Notes: generated by a model not told the origin, from the sequence alone. DNA of 33,939 bases from an uncultured Collinsella sp. (GCA_902478825.1 CABSMK010000001.1:1-33939), one strand, 5' to 3'; counted from the stretch's first letter, positions 15,188 through 23,124 are shown. Program-made: numbers and translations.

Positions 15188-15763
15188 ATGGCTGAGACTT
15201 CAAAACCGAGCCGCAGAAGGCGGAGCGCCGCGCCGGTTAACCGACGCACGACATCGGTGACGTGGGGCAAACACGCCTCGGGGTTTGATGGCTCGTTCAA
15301 GCGCACTAAATATGGCTATCCTTCGGCAAGCGCTCGCTTGGCAATGCAGGCAGAGTCCTCGCTGTGGGGCCGCAAGCGCGTGGTGGGCTCAAAGCTCAAG
15401 CACGACGGCACGCTCGGTTACATCAGCCGCGGGGCGGCTCGCCGCAGCGGGCTCAATCCCGCTGGTTGGCATCGTTATGTGCCGATCGTGGCCGTCGTTG
15501 CAGTGATCGTCATCGCACTCGCCGCGCTTGGCTACGCCGGCGGTGGCGCCAACTTGGACGCAATGTTTAAATCGCCCGAGCTCGCGCATGTAGGTACAGA
15601 AGTTGTCGAGGGCGCTCAGACCCAGACGGGCGTCGCACCCCAGCGCGGTATCGTTGCAGCGGCCTCCACCATCGCCGATGCGCAAAAGGACGAGGACGAA
15701 CAAGGCAGCGAAGCCGAAACGGCCCAGACGAACGAAACGACGACAACTCAAATATCAACATAG
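15188..15763 (+). CDS. Single-pass membrane protein of unknown function
   Basis: A 191-residue protein I do not recognise. Residues 1-95 are strongly basic (SRRRRSAAPVNRRT, FKRTKYGY, WGRKRVVGSKLKHDGTLGYISRGAARR), one transmembrane segment lies at about 99-121 (PIVAVVAVIVIALAALGYAGG), and the tail is acidic and Thr/Gln-rich. By the positive-inside rule the basic half is cytoplasmic and the tail is outside. This resembles coriobacterial envelope or division-associated small proteins only in general form. It lies 84 bases downstream of the regulator. ATG 15188 is preceded by GAGGG. Confidence 0.7.
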   Translation: MAETSKPSRRRRSAAPVNRRTTSVTWGKHASGFDGSFKRTKYGYPSASARLAMQAESSLWGRKRVVGSKLKHDGTLGYISRGAARRSGLNPAGWHRYVPIVAVVAVIVIALAALGYAGGGANLDAMFKSPELAHVGTEVVEGAQTQTGVAPQRGIVAAASTIADAQKDEDEQGSEAETAQTNETTTTQIST

Positions 15764-15765
15764 CT

Positions 15766-15800
15766 TGCCGGCAGAAGGGGACGTTCCTTTTCTGCCGGCA
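15766..15800. repeat. GGGGAC-centred palindromic repeat
   Basis: TGCCGGCAGAA and TTCTGCCGGCA arms enclose GGGGACGTTCC. It begins two bases after the stop codon of the membrane-protein gene. The centre resembles that of the palindrome at 21338-21368, but the arms are unrelated. It may double as a terminator between convergent genes. Confidence 0.75.
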
Positions 15801-15818
15801 GTTTGGGACACTCCTGCG

Positions 15819-16340
15819 CTACTTGACGTACACCACGTTGTCGCGGCGCGGCTTTGCCTCGGGTAGCGTGTCCTCGGCGTAGCCCAGAATGCAGTGACCG
15901 ACACCGCGCAGGCTGCCGTCGGCGGGCAGGCCCCAGCTGGCCAGCAGCTCTAGGCCCTCGGGCGAGTCAAAGACCTCATGCGCGCGGTGAATCCAGCACG
16001 AATCGACACCCAGTGCATAGGCGGCGTTGAGCAAGTTGCCCATGGCGAGCGAGCCGTCTTCCAGATGTGTGGGCACGCTGCGGTCAACCAGCACCACCAC
16101 AACGGTCTTGGCGCCATAGAAGGGGTCGCCGTTGCTGCCCATGACCTGGGCGTTGAGCTGTGAGAGACGCTCGACGGTCGCGGGGTCGGTGACGGCGACA
16201 AACGTCACCGGCTGGCGGCCCATGCCGCTCGGTGCATATTGGCCGGCTTCGATAATACGTGCAAGCTTTTCGGCCTCGACGGGACGATCGCTGTAGTTGC
16301 GGCAGCTGCGACGGTGAATGAGTGCTTCGATAGTCTCCAT
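15819..16340 (-). CDS. Nitroreductase-family protein
   Basis: A 173-residue flavoprotein of the nitroreductase fold. The N-terminus METIEALIHRRSCRNYSDRP carries the family FMN-binding RRSxRxY motif; APSGMGRQPV and LGVDSCWIHRA follow the family pattern, with the C-terminal GYAEDTLPEAKPRRDNVVY. Such enzymes reduce nitroaromatics, quinones or flavins with NAD(P)H, usually as homodimers; the short length is typical of gut anaerobe members. The start ATG has AAGGAG upstream. The upstream in-frame reading is untranslated leader. Confidence 0.92.
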   Translation of the reverse strand: METIEALIHRRSCRNYSDRPVEAEKLARIIEAGQYAPSGMGRQPVTFVAVTDPATVERLSQLNAQVMGSNGDPFYGAKTVVVVLVDRSVPTHLEDGSLAMGNLLNAAYALGVDSCWIHRAHEVFDSPEGLELLASWGLPADGSLRGVGHCILGYAEDTLPEAKPRRDNVVYVK

Positions 16341-16451
16341 GGTGTCTCCTTGCGGTGGCGTTGCAGATGCCCCGTTCATACCCGTCGGGCTCAAACGATA
16401 GACGGTCAATTGCCCGGCCAAAAGGATAGATTCCAATTGGGAAAGTAGGTT

Positions 16452-16480
16452 TGCATAAAAGTACCTTCAGAATGTGACAA
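16452..16480 (-). promoter_or_regulatory. Promoter of nitroreductase gene
   Basis: On the minus strand a -35 box TTGTCA (16475-16480) is followed after 17 bp by TATGCA (16452-16457). Transcription from near 16445 would leave a leader of about 105 bases. The remainder of 16481-16634 is AT-rich and probably holds the promoter of the next gene, which I could not place. Confidence 0.5.
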
Positions 16481-16634
16481 ACAAATGGGATGGTTAAACG
16501 TTTTATCCCGTCTACCCTGCGGTTTTTTACCACTTGCCTAAATGACGAACGCATAACCTCTGATAAAGGTTTTACTAAAGGAGTACCAACGTTTATCAAT
16601 GCGCCGTGGTGGCGCCGGGCCAGGAGGTAACATC

Positions 16635-16925
16635 ATGTTCCAGGCTGGAGATGTCGTCGAGACCGATTTCGAAGGATTTCTGAAGCTGCTGCGTTCCAAG
16701 ACGCGCGCTTTCGTGTCGATCAACGATCACGAGTACTACATCACGCACACCGATGGCTATTGGCGTGTTCAGGATTGCGAGGCCCTCAACGACAAGGGCC
16801 ACTTTACTGACTGCTCCGAGCTGGTCAACACGGTCTGCGAGGTTGTCGAGCTGCCGTGGATTGCCGGCAAGAGCCTGCATGACAGCTTCTCGGGCGCTAC
16901 GGTCTATGAGGCCGTCGCCGCTTAA
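16635..16925 (+). CDS. Small cytoplasmic protein of unknown function
   Basis: A 96-residue soluble protein with no signal peptide and no motif I know. It is acidic and rich in aromatic residues (HEYYITHTDGYWRVQDCEAL) with three cysteines, and looks like a compact alpha/beta fold. ATG 16635 has a strong AGGAGG, and the gene has its own terminator, so it is very probably expressed. An in-frame ATG at 16599 is an alternative. I would guess a lineage-specific coriobacterial protein. Confidence 0.75.
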   Translation: MFQAGDVVETDFEGFLKLLRSKTRAFVSINDHEYYITHTDGYWRVQDCEALNDKGHFTDCSELVNTVCEVVELPWIAGKSLHDSFSGATVYEAVAA

Positions 16926-16952
16926 CAGGCAATAAAACTCGATTTTCACGTG

Positions 16953-16987
16953 ACCGCTGGCGCCGCCCCCGCGCCGGCGGTCTTTTT
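16953..16987 (+). terminator. Terminator of small-protein gene
   Basis: ACCGCTGGCGC and GCGCCGGCGGT form an 11-bp stem with one mismatch, followed by CTTTTTC. It lies 27 bases after the stop codon. Confidence 0.85.
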
Positions 16988-17030
16988 CTGCCGATAGGCC
17001 ATAAAAATGCACGCATTCGTGGAGAGCCTG

Positions 17031-17089
17031 TTGACGATAGTCAAAACTCGGACTAATGTAGAGATATAAATTGGTCAAAACTCGGACTA
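17031..17089 (+). promoter_or_regulatory. marR-exporter promoter with duplicated operator
   Basis: A -35 box TTGACG (17031-17036) and a -10 box TAATGT (17054-17059) are 17 bp apart. The sequence GTCAAAACTCGGACTA occurs twice, at 17040-17055 and 17074-17089, 34 bp apart. The first copy fills the promoter spacer; the second lies just after the expected start site. Each copy has inverted ends (tAGTC..GACTa). This is the expected arrangement for autorepression by the MarR protein encoded next. Confidence 0.75.
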
Positions 17090-17105
17090 TCGAATGGTGG
17101 GAGAG

Positions 17106-17606
17106 ATGAATAGTGCAGTTAGCCTGGTCGATTTCGACCGGATGCTCAACGGGCTTGACCGTATCTATTCGGAGTTCGCGCGCGCCTGCGGTCTTTCGGA
17201 CTGCGCCTACTGGATGCTCGTCGACACGAGTGCAGCGGGCGGAAGCGTTGCCGTGAGTCGGCTGACGAGTGAATGGTTCTACAGCAAACAGACCATCAAT
17301 TCGGCGATCAAGACGCTTAGGGCGCGAGGGCTTGCGACGTTGGAGTTTGCCGAGGGCAGTCGTAAGAACAAGGTTGTGCGACTGACCGAAGAAGGCGTGC
17401 AGTTTGCCAAGCGCTACGCGTTGCCGGCGCAAAAAGCCGAGCAACAGGCATTCGAGGCGCTCGAGCCGTGGGAGCAGCGCGAGATCATGCGCTTGGTCGG
17501 TAAGTTCTCCCATGTTCTGAACGAAGAGTGCGAGGCATTTAAACGGCAAGTGGCCGCCGAGAACGAGGCTGACGATAAGGGCGAGGGGGACGCATGCGAC
17601 TCTTAA
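17106..17606 (+). CDS. MarR-family transcriptional regulator
   Basis: A 166-residue winged-helix regulator. The recognition region SKQTINSAIKTLRARGLATL and the wing GSRKNKVVRLTEEG are typical, with dimerisation helices at both ends. ATG 17106 follows GGGAGAG; ATG 17094 upstream is the alternative. It overlaps the first exporter gene by 13 bases, so regulator and exporter are one operon, as in LmrR-LmrCD-like drug-efflux units. It probably represses the operon and is released by an exported compound. Confidence 0.93.
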   Translation: MNSAVSLVDFDRMLNGLDRIYSEFARACGLSDCAYWMLVDTSAAGGSVAVSRLTSEWFYSKQTINSAIKTLRARGLATLEFAEGSRKNKVVRLTEEGVQFAKRYALPAQKAEQQAFEALEPWEQREIMRLVGKFSHVLNEECEAFKRQVAAENEADDKGEGDACDS

Positions 17607-19330
17607 TGAGATTTATGAGGCCGTACCGCGGTCTGATTGCGGTGACGCTGTTTGCGGTGCTGATAGATAACGTCGGTACGCTGTTGGTTCCCACGATGCT
17701 GGCGAACATGGTCAACACCGGTATTGCCACGGGCGATGTCGACTATATATTACGCAACGGCCTGTACATGCTTATCGCGACCGGCATGGCCAGCGGCGGC
17801 ACGGTGCTGGGCTGCTATCTTTCAGCGCGCCTGGCCGCCAACGTGGCCTGCGATATCCGCAATGCCGTGTACGACAAGTCGCTCGAGCTGTCCGCCAGCG
17901 ACTTTGAGCGCTTTGGCACGGGTTCGATGATCACACGCTCGCTCAACGACATCAACGTGATTCAGCAAGCTGTCCTTCAGACGATTCAGCTGGTGTTGCC
18001 GGTGCCATTCTTGGCCGTGGCAGGCATCATTTTTGCTTGGTTCATCGATCCCGCCATGGGCACGCTGCTGGGCGTGGTGGTTGCGATCGTGCTGGTGGCG
18101 GCGGTCTTTACGGTGGCTAACGCCGCGCCGATTTTTATGCGCCTGCAGAGCTTTATCGACCGCATGAACGTGGTGCTGCGCGAGAACATCGTGGGCGTGC
18201 GCGTCATCCGCGCATTTAACAAGGAGCGCCACGAGGAGCAGCGCCTGGACGAGGTGTTTAGCGATTACGCGGCCAACGCCATCAAGGTCAACCACCTGTT
18301 TGTGGGTCTCGACAGTTCCAGCTTCTTTTTGATGAATATCGCCGAGGTGGCGGTGCTGTGGGTGGGCGGCAACCGCGTGGGCGTCCACGCCATGCAAATC
18401 GGCAGCATCTCGGCCGTGTTGGAATACGCGATCCTGATCCTTTTCTTTGTGATGATGGCGCAGATGGTGATTCTGACGCTCCCGCGCGCTGCGGCGTGTC
18501 TCAACCGTGCGCAACAGGTGCTCGAAATCGAGCCGAGCATCGTGGACGGCAAGCGCACGCTAGATACGTGCGCGGCGGAGCCTGTTGACGGTACCGATGC
18601 GGTTGCCGTGTTCGACCATATGTCGTTCCGTTTTGACGATGCCGACGAGGACACTCTGTGCAACCTGAGTTTTGCCTGCCGCCGCGGACAGACGACCGCG
18701 ATCGTGGGCTCAACGGGCTCGGGCAAGTCAACGGTGGCCAAGCTCCTGCTTCGCTTCCACGATGCAACGAAGGGCGCCATTCGCCTGAACGGCATCGATC
18801 TGCACGACCTTTCGCAAGATGAGATCCGTGGACACATCGCCTATGTGCCGCAGAAGGCGTGGCTGTTCTCGGGCACCGTTGCAAGCAACCTGCGCTTTGG
18901 CAACGAAGGCGCGACTGAGGCTGACATGCTCCATGCGCTGGAGGTTGCCCAGAGCACCTTTGTGCTCGACCAGCCCCAGGGGCTCGATACGCCGGTGGCC
19001 CAGGGCGGCACGAACTTCTCGGGCGGCCAGCGCCAGCGCCTGGCCATTGCTCGCGCACTCATGAAGCGCGCCGATCTATATATCTTCGACGATAGTTTTT
19101 CGGCCCTGGACTTTAAGACTGATGCCGCCCTGCGCCATGCGTTACAAGATGAGACACGTGACGCAGCGGTGCTCATCATCGCGCAGCGCATCTCGACGAT
19201 TTTGCACGCCGACCAGATTGTCGTGCTCAAGGACGGCGAGGTTGTGGGCTTGGGCACGCACGAGGAGCTTATGGAAACCTGCGAGGTGTACCGCGCCATC
19301 GCGGAATCGCAAATGAAGGGAGGTGAGTAG
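17594..19330 (+). CDS. ABC exporter half-transporter, degenerate-site subunit
   Basis: A 578-residue type IV (ABCB-like) exporter half: six transmembrane helices (about 1-310) and a nucleotide-binding domain (about 335-575). Walker A is GSTGSGKST (371 on), the signature is FSGGQRQR, and Walker B is IFDDSFSALD, where Asp500 replaces the catalytic Glu. The H-loop histidine is Gln531 (IIAQRIST). These changes mark the subunit that contributes the non-hydrolysing site of a heterodimer. Its partner follows one base after its stop codon. GAGGGGG precedes ATG 17594. Substrate unknown; drugs, lipids or peptides are possible. Confidence 0.94.
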   Translation: MRLLMRFMRPYRGLIAVTLFAVLIDNVGTLLVPTMLANMVNTGIATGDVDYILRNGLYMLIATGMASGGTVLGCYLSARLAANVACDIRNAVYDKSLELSASDFERFGTGSMITRSLNDINVIQQAVLQTIQLVLPVPFLAVAGIIFAWFIDPAMGTLLGVVVAIVLVAAVFTVANAAPIFMRLQSFIDRMNVVLRENIVGVRVIRAFNKERHEEQRLDEVFSDYAANAIKVNHLFVGLDSSSFFLMNIAEVAVLWVGGNRVGVHAMQIGSISAVLEYAILILFFVMMAQMVILTLPRAAACLNRAQQVLEIEPSIVDGKRTLDTCAAEPVDGTDAVAVFDHMSFRFDDADEDTLCNLSFACRRGQTTAIVGSTGSGKSTVAKLLLRFHDATKGAIRLNGIDLHDLSQDEIRGHIAYVPQKAWLFSGTVASNLRFGNEGATEADMLHALEVAQSTFVLDQPQGLDTPVAQGGTNFSGGQRQRLAIARALMKRADLYIFDDSFSALDFKTDAALRHALQDETRDAAVLIIAQRISTILHADQIVVLKDGEVVGLGTHEELMETCEVYRAIAESQMKGGE

Positions 19331-19331
19331 C

Positions 19332-21338
19332 ATGGCCGAGGAGCTCAAGAAGCAGAGCGGCGGTGATGGCGCCGTTGCCGCGGGGCTGGTCGAGGAAACG
19401 GCTGCCGTGGCACCCGAGCTGGATGACGCCGCCAAGGCTGCAGCCGAGCGCGAGGCTCGCCGCCAAGCGCTCTACGAGGAAAACGAGCTCGCCGAGGACG
19501 AGCGCGCCCGCGCTGAGGCAGAGCGCATGCGCGATGTGGACGACGAGGACGAGGACGAGAAACCCCGCGACACCTGGGCGACGGTGCGCCGCCTGTGGAG
19601 CGAGGCTGCCGGCGACCATTGGCGCTTCTATATCGTGTTCGCGAGTATTGTGTTCTATGCCATCTTTAACACCGCTGCGCCGGCATATAGCGCCCGCGTG
19701 ATCGATGAGCTGTGGGGCCACATTCAGGTGGCGTTTGCCAACGACACCACCTTCAACATCACCTGGGAGAACTGCGGCAGGACCATCTTCATCTACTTTA
19801 TGATCTGGACGGCCGCTGCCTCGTTCTACGCACTCCAGAGCTTTTTGATGTCGAGCGTGGCCGAACGCCTCAACCTGCTCCTACGCAACCGCATCGCACA
19901 AAAGCTCAACCGTCTGCCGCTTGCCTTCTTTGACGCGCATCGTCCCGGTGAGGTCGTCAGCCGTGCGACCAACGACTTGGACAAGATGTCCGAGAGCATG
20001 CAGCGCGGCTTGCTGCAGCTTCTGGTGTCGATCGGTACCGTGGTGGGCGCCGTGAGCGTGATGTTCGTGTTTAGCGTGCCGCTCACGCTCGTCTTTTTGT
20101 TCTTTACGGCGTTGTCGCTGTTGGTGACCAAGGTGGTCTCGCGCCGCACGCATGACGTAACCGGTGAGCGCCAGGAGTGGGTGTCAAGGATTACGAGCGC
20201 GGTTGAGGAAGGCTACTCGGGCCGTCTGGTGATTCGCGCGTTTAACCGCGAGCGCCAAAGTTCTGCCGAGGTACACCAGGCCTCGGGCGAGCTGGCACGC
20301 GTGAGTGCCAAGGCCGACTTCATGATTAACGCCGTCGGCCCCGCGGTGCGCTTTATCGGCCGCCTGGCACAGATCGTGATTGCGATTGTGGGCTGCAGTA
20401 TGCTGGTTGCCGGCCACATGACCGTCGGCGTGTTCCAGGCGTTCTTCCAGTTTATCTACGAGGCATCTGAGCCCATGACGCAGCTGTCGTTTACCTTCAA
20501 TTCGCTGCAGAGCGCGCTGGCGAGTGCGGAGCGCGTGTTCGACCTGCTCGATGAACCCGAGATGGAGGCGGATCCGCAGCCGGGCGAGGCCGCCAGGCTG
20601 CCGGGTCGCGTTGAGGGCCGTGTCGCTTTTGAGCATGTACGCTTTGGCTACGCGCCCGACAAGCCGCTCATGCGCGACGTGTCGTTTACCGCCGAGCCGG
20701 GCCAGAAGATCGCCGTGGTGGGAACCACGGGCGCGGGCAAAACCACGCTCATCAACCTGCTCATGCGCTTCTACGAGATTGACGGCGGGCGCATTACGCT
20801 CGACGGCGTGGACACGAGCCGCATGGATCGTGGCGAGCTGCGCCAGCAGTTTGGCATGGTGTTGCAGGATGCCTGGCTGTTCGACGGAACGATTGCCGAG
20901 AATATCGCCTATGGCTGCCCCGAGGCGACGCGCGAGGAGATCGTGGCGGCCGCACGCGCCGCGCAGGTCGACTTCTTTGTGCGCACCATGCCGCAGGGCT
21001 ATGACACGCGCGTGGCCAACGATGCCGAGAGCATTAGCCAGGGTCAGCGCCAGCTGCTGACCATTGCGCGCGTGCTGCTCAACAACCCGGCGATTCTCAT
21101 CCTGGACGAGGCGACGTCGAGTGTGGACACGCGCACCGAGCTCGCCATCGGCCGCGCCATGGACGCGCTCATGCGTGGGCGTACGAGCTTTGTGATCGCG
21201 CACCGTCTGTCGACGATCGTAGATGCCGACCTGATCTTGGTCATGGATCACGGCAACATTATCGAGCAGGGTACGCATAAGGAGCTGCTGGCTGCCGAGG
21301 GTGCCTACGCCGACCTCTATCTGAGTCAGTTCGCATAA
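19332..21338 (+). CDS. ABC exporter half-transporter, catalytic subunit
   Basis: A 668-residue partner of the preceding subunit. An unusual N-terminal extension of about 80 residues is Ala/Glu/Arg-rich, charged, and probably coiled coil (AAEREARRQALYEENELAED, then DVDDEDEDE), ahead of six transmembrane helices and the nucleotide-binding domain. Walker A is GTTGAGKTT (464 on), the signature ISQGQRQL, Walker B ILILDEATSSVD with catalytic Glu593, and H-loop AHRLST with His624, so this ATPase site is intact. GGGAGGTGAG precedes ATG 19332. The stop codon is followed at once by a palindromic repeat. Confidence 0.94.
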   Translation: MAEELKKQSGGDGAVAAGLVEETAAVAPELDDAAKAAAEREARRQALYEENELAEDERARAEAERMRDVDDEDEDEKPRDTWATVRRLWSEAAGDHWRFYIVFASIVFYAIFNTAAPAYSARVIDELWGHIQVAFANDTTFNITWENCGRTIFIYFMIWTAAASFYALQSFLMSSVAERLNLLLRNRIAQKLNRLPLAFFDAHRPGEVVSRATNDLDKMSESMQRGLLQLLVSIGTVVGAVSVMFVFSVPLTLVFLFFTALSLLVTKVVSRRTHDVTGERQEWVSRITSAVEEGYSGRLVIRAFNRERQSSAEVHQASGELARVSAKADFMINAVGPAVRFIGRLAQIVIAIVGCSMLVAGHMTVGVFQAFFQFIYEASEPMTQLSFTFNSLQSALASAERVFDLLDEPEMEADPQPGEAARLPGRVEGRVAFEHVRFGYAPDKPLMRDVSFTAEPGQKIAVVGTTGAGKTTLINLLMRFYEIDGGRITLDGVDTSRMDRGELRQQFGMVLQDAWLFDGTIAENIAYGCPEATREEIVAAARAAQVDFFVRTMPQGYDTRVANDAESISQGQRQLLTIARVLLNNPAILILDEATSSVDTRTELAIGRAMDALMRGRTSFVIAHRLSTIVDADLILVMDHGNIIEQGTHKELLAAEGAYADLYLSQFA

Positions 21339-21368
21339 TGTGACAAAGGGACAGTCCCTTTGTCACAT
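21338..21368. repeat. Perfect 31-bp palindrome with GGGACAGTCCC centre
   Basis: Fifteen-base perfect arms (ATGTGACAAAGGGAC and its complement) flank a single A. The first base is the last base of the exporter stop codon. Similar GGGACnGTCCC palindromes are, from memory, widespread between genes of Coriobacteriia. It can also serve as a terminator-like hairpin. Confidence 0.9.
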
Positions 21369-21375
21369 CGCAAAT

Positions 21376-21411
21376 AAGGCGCGCCGGGGGTGAATCCTCT
21401 GGCGCGCCTTT
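21376..21411. terminator. Terminator between exporter and cysE
   Basis: AAGGCGCGCC and GGCGCGCCTT form a ten-base perfect stem around a 15-base loop. Symmetric A/T flanks suit termination of the convergent cysE gene as well as the exporter operon. Confidence 0.8.
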
Positions 21412-21446
21412 GCGTTGGCGTCAATGTTGTCGGTGGCCGTCCGGCT

Positions 21447-22151
21447 CTAGCGTTCTTCCACGAGCTTGGCGACGAGGGTTTTGAGCTCGGCCACCTCTCG
21501 CTCGAGTTCCTTGACGCGGCGGGCGTTCTCGGTGATGCCCTGACGGTTGAGCGCGGACTGCTCGGCGGCGGCGTCGGGCATGTACTCGCGATGCTGCTTG
21601 GCATCGAAGCTCTCCTCGAACACGCGGCAGCCGTTGCGCTTGATGATGCGTCCCGGCACGCCCACGACGGTGCAGTTGTCGGGTACGTCCTTGACGACGA
21701 CCGAATTGCCGCCGATTTTGACGTTGTTGCCGATGCGAATGTTGCCGAGCACTTTAGCGCCTGTGCCCACGGTGACGTTGTTGCCCAGGGTGGGGTGGCG
21801 CTTGCCGGTCTCGTTGCCGGTGCCGCCAAGCGTGACGCCCTGGTAGAGCACGCAGTTGTCGCCCACAATGGTGGTTTCGCCGATGACGACGCCCATGGCG
21901 TGGTCGATAAAGAAATGCTTGCCGATCTGTGCAGCGGGATGAATTTCGACGCCGGTAATGTGGCGGGTGATTTGCGAGAGCACACGGGCGAGCGAGCGAT
22001 GGCCATGCTCCCAGAGCCAGTGCTCTGGCACGTGGTTCCACTTGGCGTGCAGGCCGGGATAGGAAAGGAAGATGACCAGACCGTTTTGCGCGGCGGGGTC
22101 CTGCGCCTGGACGGTCTTGATGTCCTCGCGAATGGTATTGATAAAGCTCAC
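21447..22151 (-). CDS. cysE: Serine O-acetyltransferase
   Basis: A 234-residue enzyme acetylating L-serine with acetyl-CoA, the first step of cysteine synthesis. The short N-terminal helical region (EpsC-like, lacking the long E. coli domain) is followed by the left-handed beta-helix of hexapeptide repeats: GVEIHPAAQIGKHFFIDHAM, GVVIGETTIVGDNCVLYQGV, TLGGTGNETGKRHPTLGN. The active-site DH and HP motifs are visible. A C-terminal coiled-coil tail (RRVKELEREVAELKTLVAKL) is unusual and may trimerise. GTG 22151 is preceded by AGGGAGGG; the longer reading upstream covers the promoter. cysK is not nearby. Confidence 0.93.
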   Translation of the reverse strand: MSFINTIREDIKTVQAQDPAAQNGLVIFLSYPGLHAKWNHVPEHWLWEHGHRSLARVLSQITRHITGVEIHPAAQIGKHFFIDHAMGVVIGETTIVGDNCVLYQGVTLGGTGNETGKRHPTLGNNVTVGTGAKVLGNIRIGNNVKIGGNSVVVKDVPDNCTVVGVPGRIIKRNGCRVFEESFDAKQHREYMPDAAAEQSALNRQGITENARRVKELEREVAELKTLVAKLVEER

Positions 22152-22192
22152 CGACCGCCCTCCCTTAGCGCCATGGCAATGCGATTCAATAA

Positions 22193-22209
22193 AGTATAGC
22201 GATTCGCTA
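22193..22209 (-). promoter_or_regulatory. cysE -10 box with overlapping palindrome
   Basis: On the minus strand TATACT (22193-22198) is a good -10 box. The palindrome TAGCGA-T-TCGCTA (22197-22209) overlaps it, so a bound repressor would block transcription. The -35 box is weak (a TTGTCC lies about 22 bp upstream). Confidence 0.45.
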
Positions 22210-22374
22210 GGGATTAGGAAGGACAATCTTGGCGGCTTTGCACGACAGGTGTCAGTTATGCAAACTTGCTGGTAATGGAGTCATGCTTTTGTGGGGTTGC
22301 GCACGAGGGGGCACCGCAACCGTATACTGGTCAACTTGGACGTGTCCGCGCCCACAACTGAGAGGTTTTACTTC

Positions 22375-23022
22375 ATGGGTTTCATCAATTTTATCGCCGA
22401 GCTGCTCAAAGACCCGCGCACCGCGATTGCCAGCTGGATCGCCGCCGGCCCGCTTATGGCCTACGGCTGCGTGTTCCTGATTATCTTTATCGAGACAGGC
22501 GTGGTGTTCTTCCCGTTTCTCCCTGGCGATTCGCTGCTGTTTGCTTCGGGCTTCTTTGCCCACAACGGTGGCTTTAACATCGTGGCCCTGCTGGCCACCG
22601 CATGGGCCGCAGCCATCCTGGGCGATCAGTGCAACTTTATGATCGGCCACTTCTTTGGCCGCAAGATCATCGCCTCGGGCAAGGTAAAGGCCATGACGCC
22701 CGAGCGCATCAAAAAGTCCGAGGACTTCTTGGATAAGTGGGGCCACCTGGCCATCTTCCTGGGCCGCTTCTTTCCGTTTATCCGCACCTTTGTGCCCTTT
22801 ATCGCCGGCATGGGCGGCATGCACTGGCGCAACTTCGTTGTCTTTAACGTGCTGGGCGGCATTACCTGGTCGACGGTCTTTACGCTGCTGGGCTACTTCT
22901 TTGGCGGCATTCCCTTTGTGCAGGAGCACTTTGAGCTGCTGATTATCGGCATTGTCGCCGTGTCGATCATCCCGACCGTGGTCGGCTTGGTTAAGGCTAA
23001 GCTGGGCAAAAAGAACGCATAG
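22375..23022 (+). CDS. DedA/VTT-family membrane protein
   Basis: A 215-residue integral membrane protein of the DedA (SNARE-associated/VTT) family, members of which are linked to undecaprenyl phosphate or phospholipid flipping and membrane homeostasis. The family motif FLGRFFPFIRTFVPFIAGMG has the conserved arginines, and FFPFLPGDSLLFASG is the re-entrant loop. Four to five hydrophobic segments are visible, ending with a basic tail. ATG 22375 follows GAGAGG at a slightly long distance. A TATACT -10-like box lies at 22323-22328, with TTGCGC 20 bp upstream. Confidence 0.93.
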   Translation: MGFINFIAELLKDPRTAIASWIAAGPLMAYGCVFLIIFIETGVVFFPFLPGDSLLFASGFFAHNGGFNIVALLATAWAAAILGDQCNFMIGHFFGRKIIASGKVKAMTPERIKKSEDFLDKWGHLAIFLGRFFPFIRTFVPFIAGMGGMHWRNFVVFNVLGGITWSTVFTLLGYFFGGIPFVQEHFELLIIGIVAVSIIPTVVGLVKAKLGKKNA

Positions 23023-23050
23023 CTCGAGCCGGCGCACAAATCGTGTCGTT

Positions 23051-23083
23051 GAGGCCCGTCACCGTTTACGGTGGCGGGCCTTT
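23051..23083 (+). terminator. Terminator of dedA gene
   Basis: GAGGCCCGTCACCG pairs with CGGTGGCGGGCCTT with one U-G, around a TTTA loop, and is followed by TTTA. It lies 28 bases after the stop codon. Confidence 0.8.
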
Positions 23084-23104
23084 ATGCTTCGGGCAAATGA
23101 AAAT

Positions 23105-23124
23105 ACTTTACTTAGTTAAAGAAA
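23105..23124 (+). promoter_or_regulatory. Operator candidate upstream of ilvE
   Basis: TACTTTACTTAGTTAAAGAA matches the palindrome at 148-167 at 16 of 20 positions, including the contiguous ACTTTACTTA. It lies about 40-60 bases before the start site predicted from the TACAAT box at 23153. There it would suit an activator, or repression of a second promoter. Both target genes concern amino acids. Confidence 0.5.

Noticed and set aside
17040..17089. CRISPR-like direct repeat
   Set aside because: Only two 16-base copies, located in a promoter; best explained as a MarR operator. No cas genes are present.
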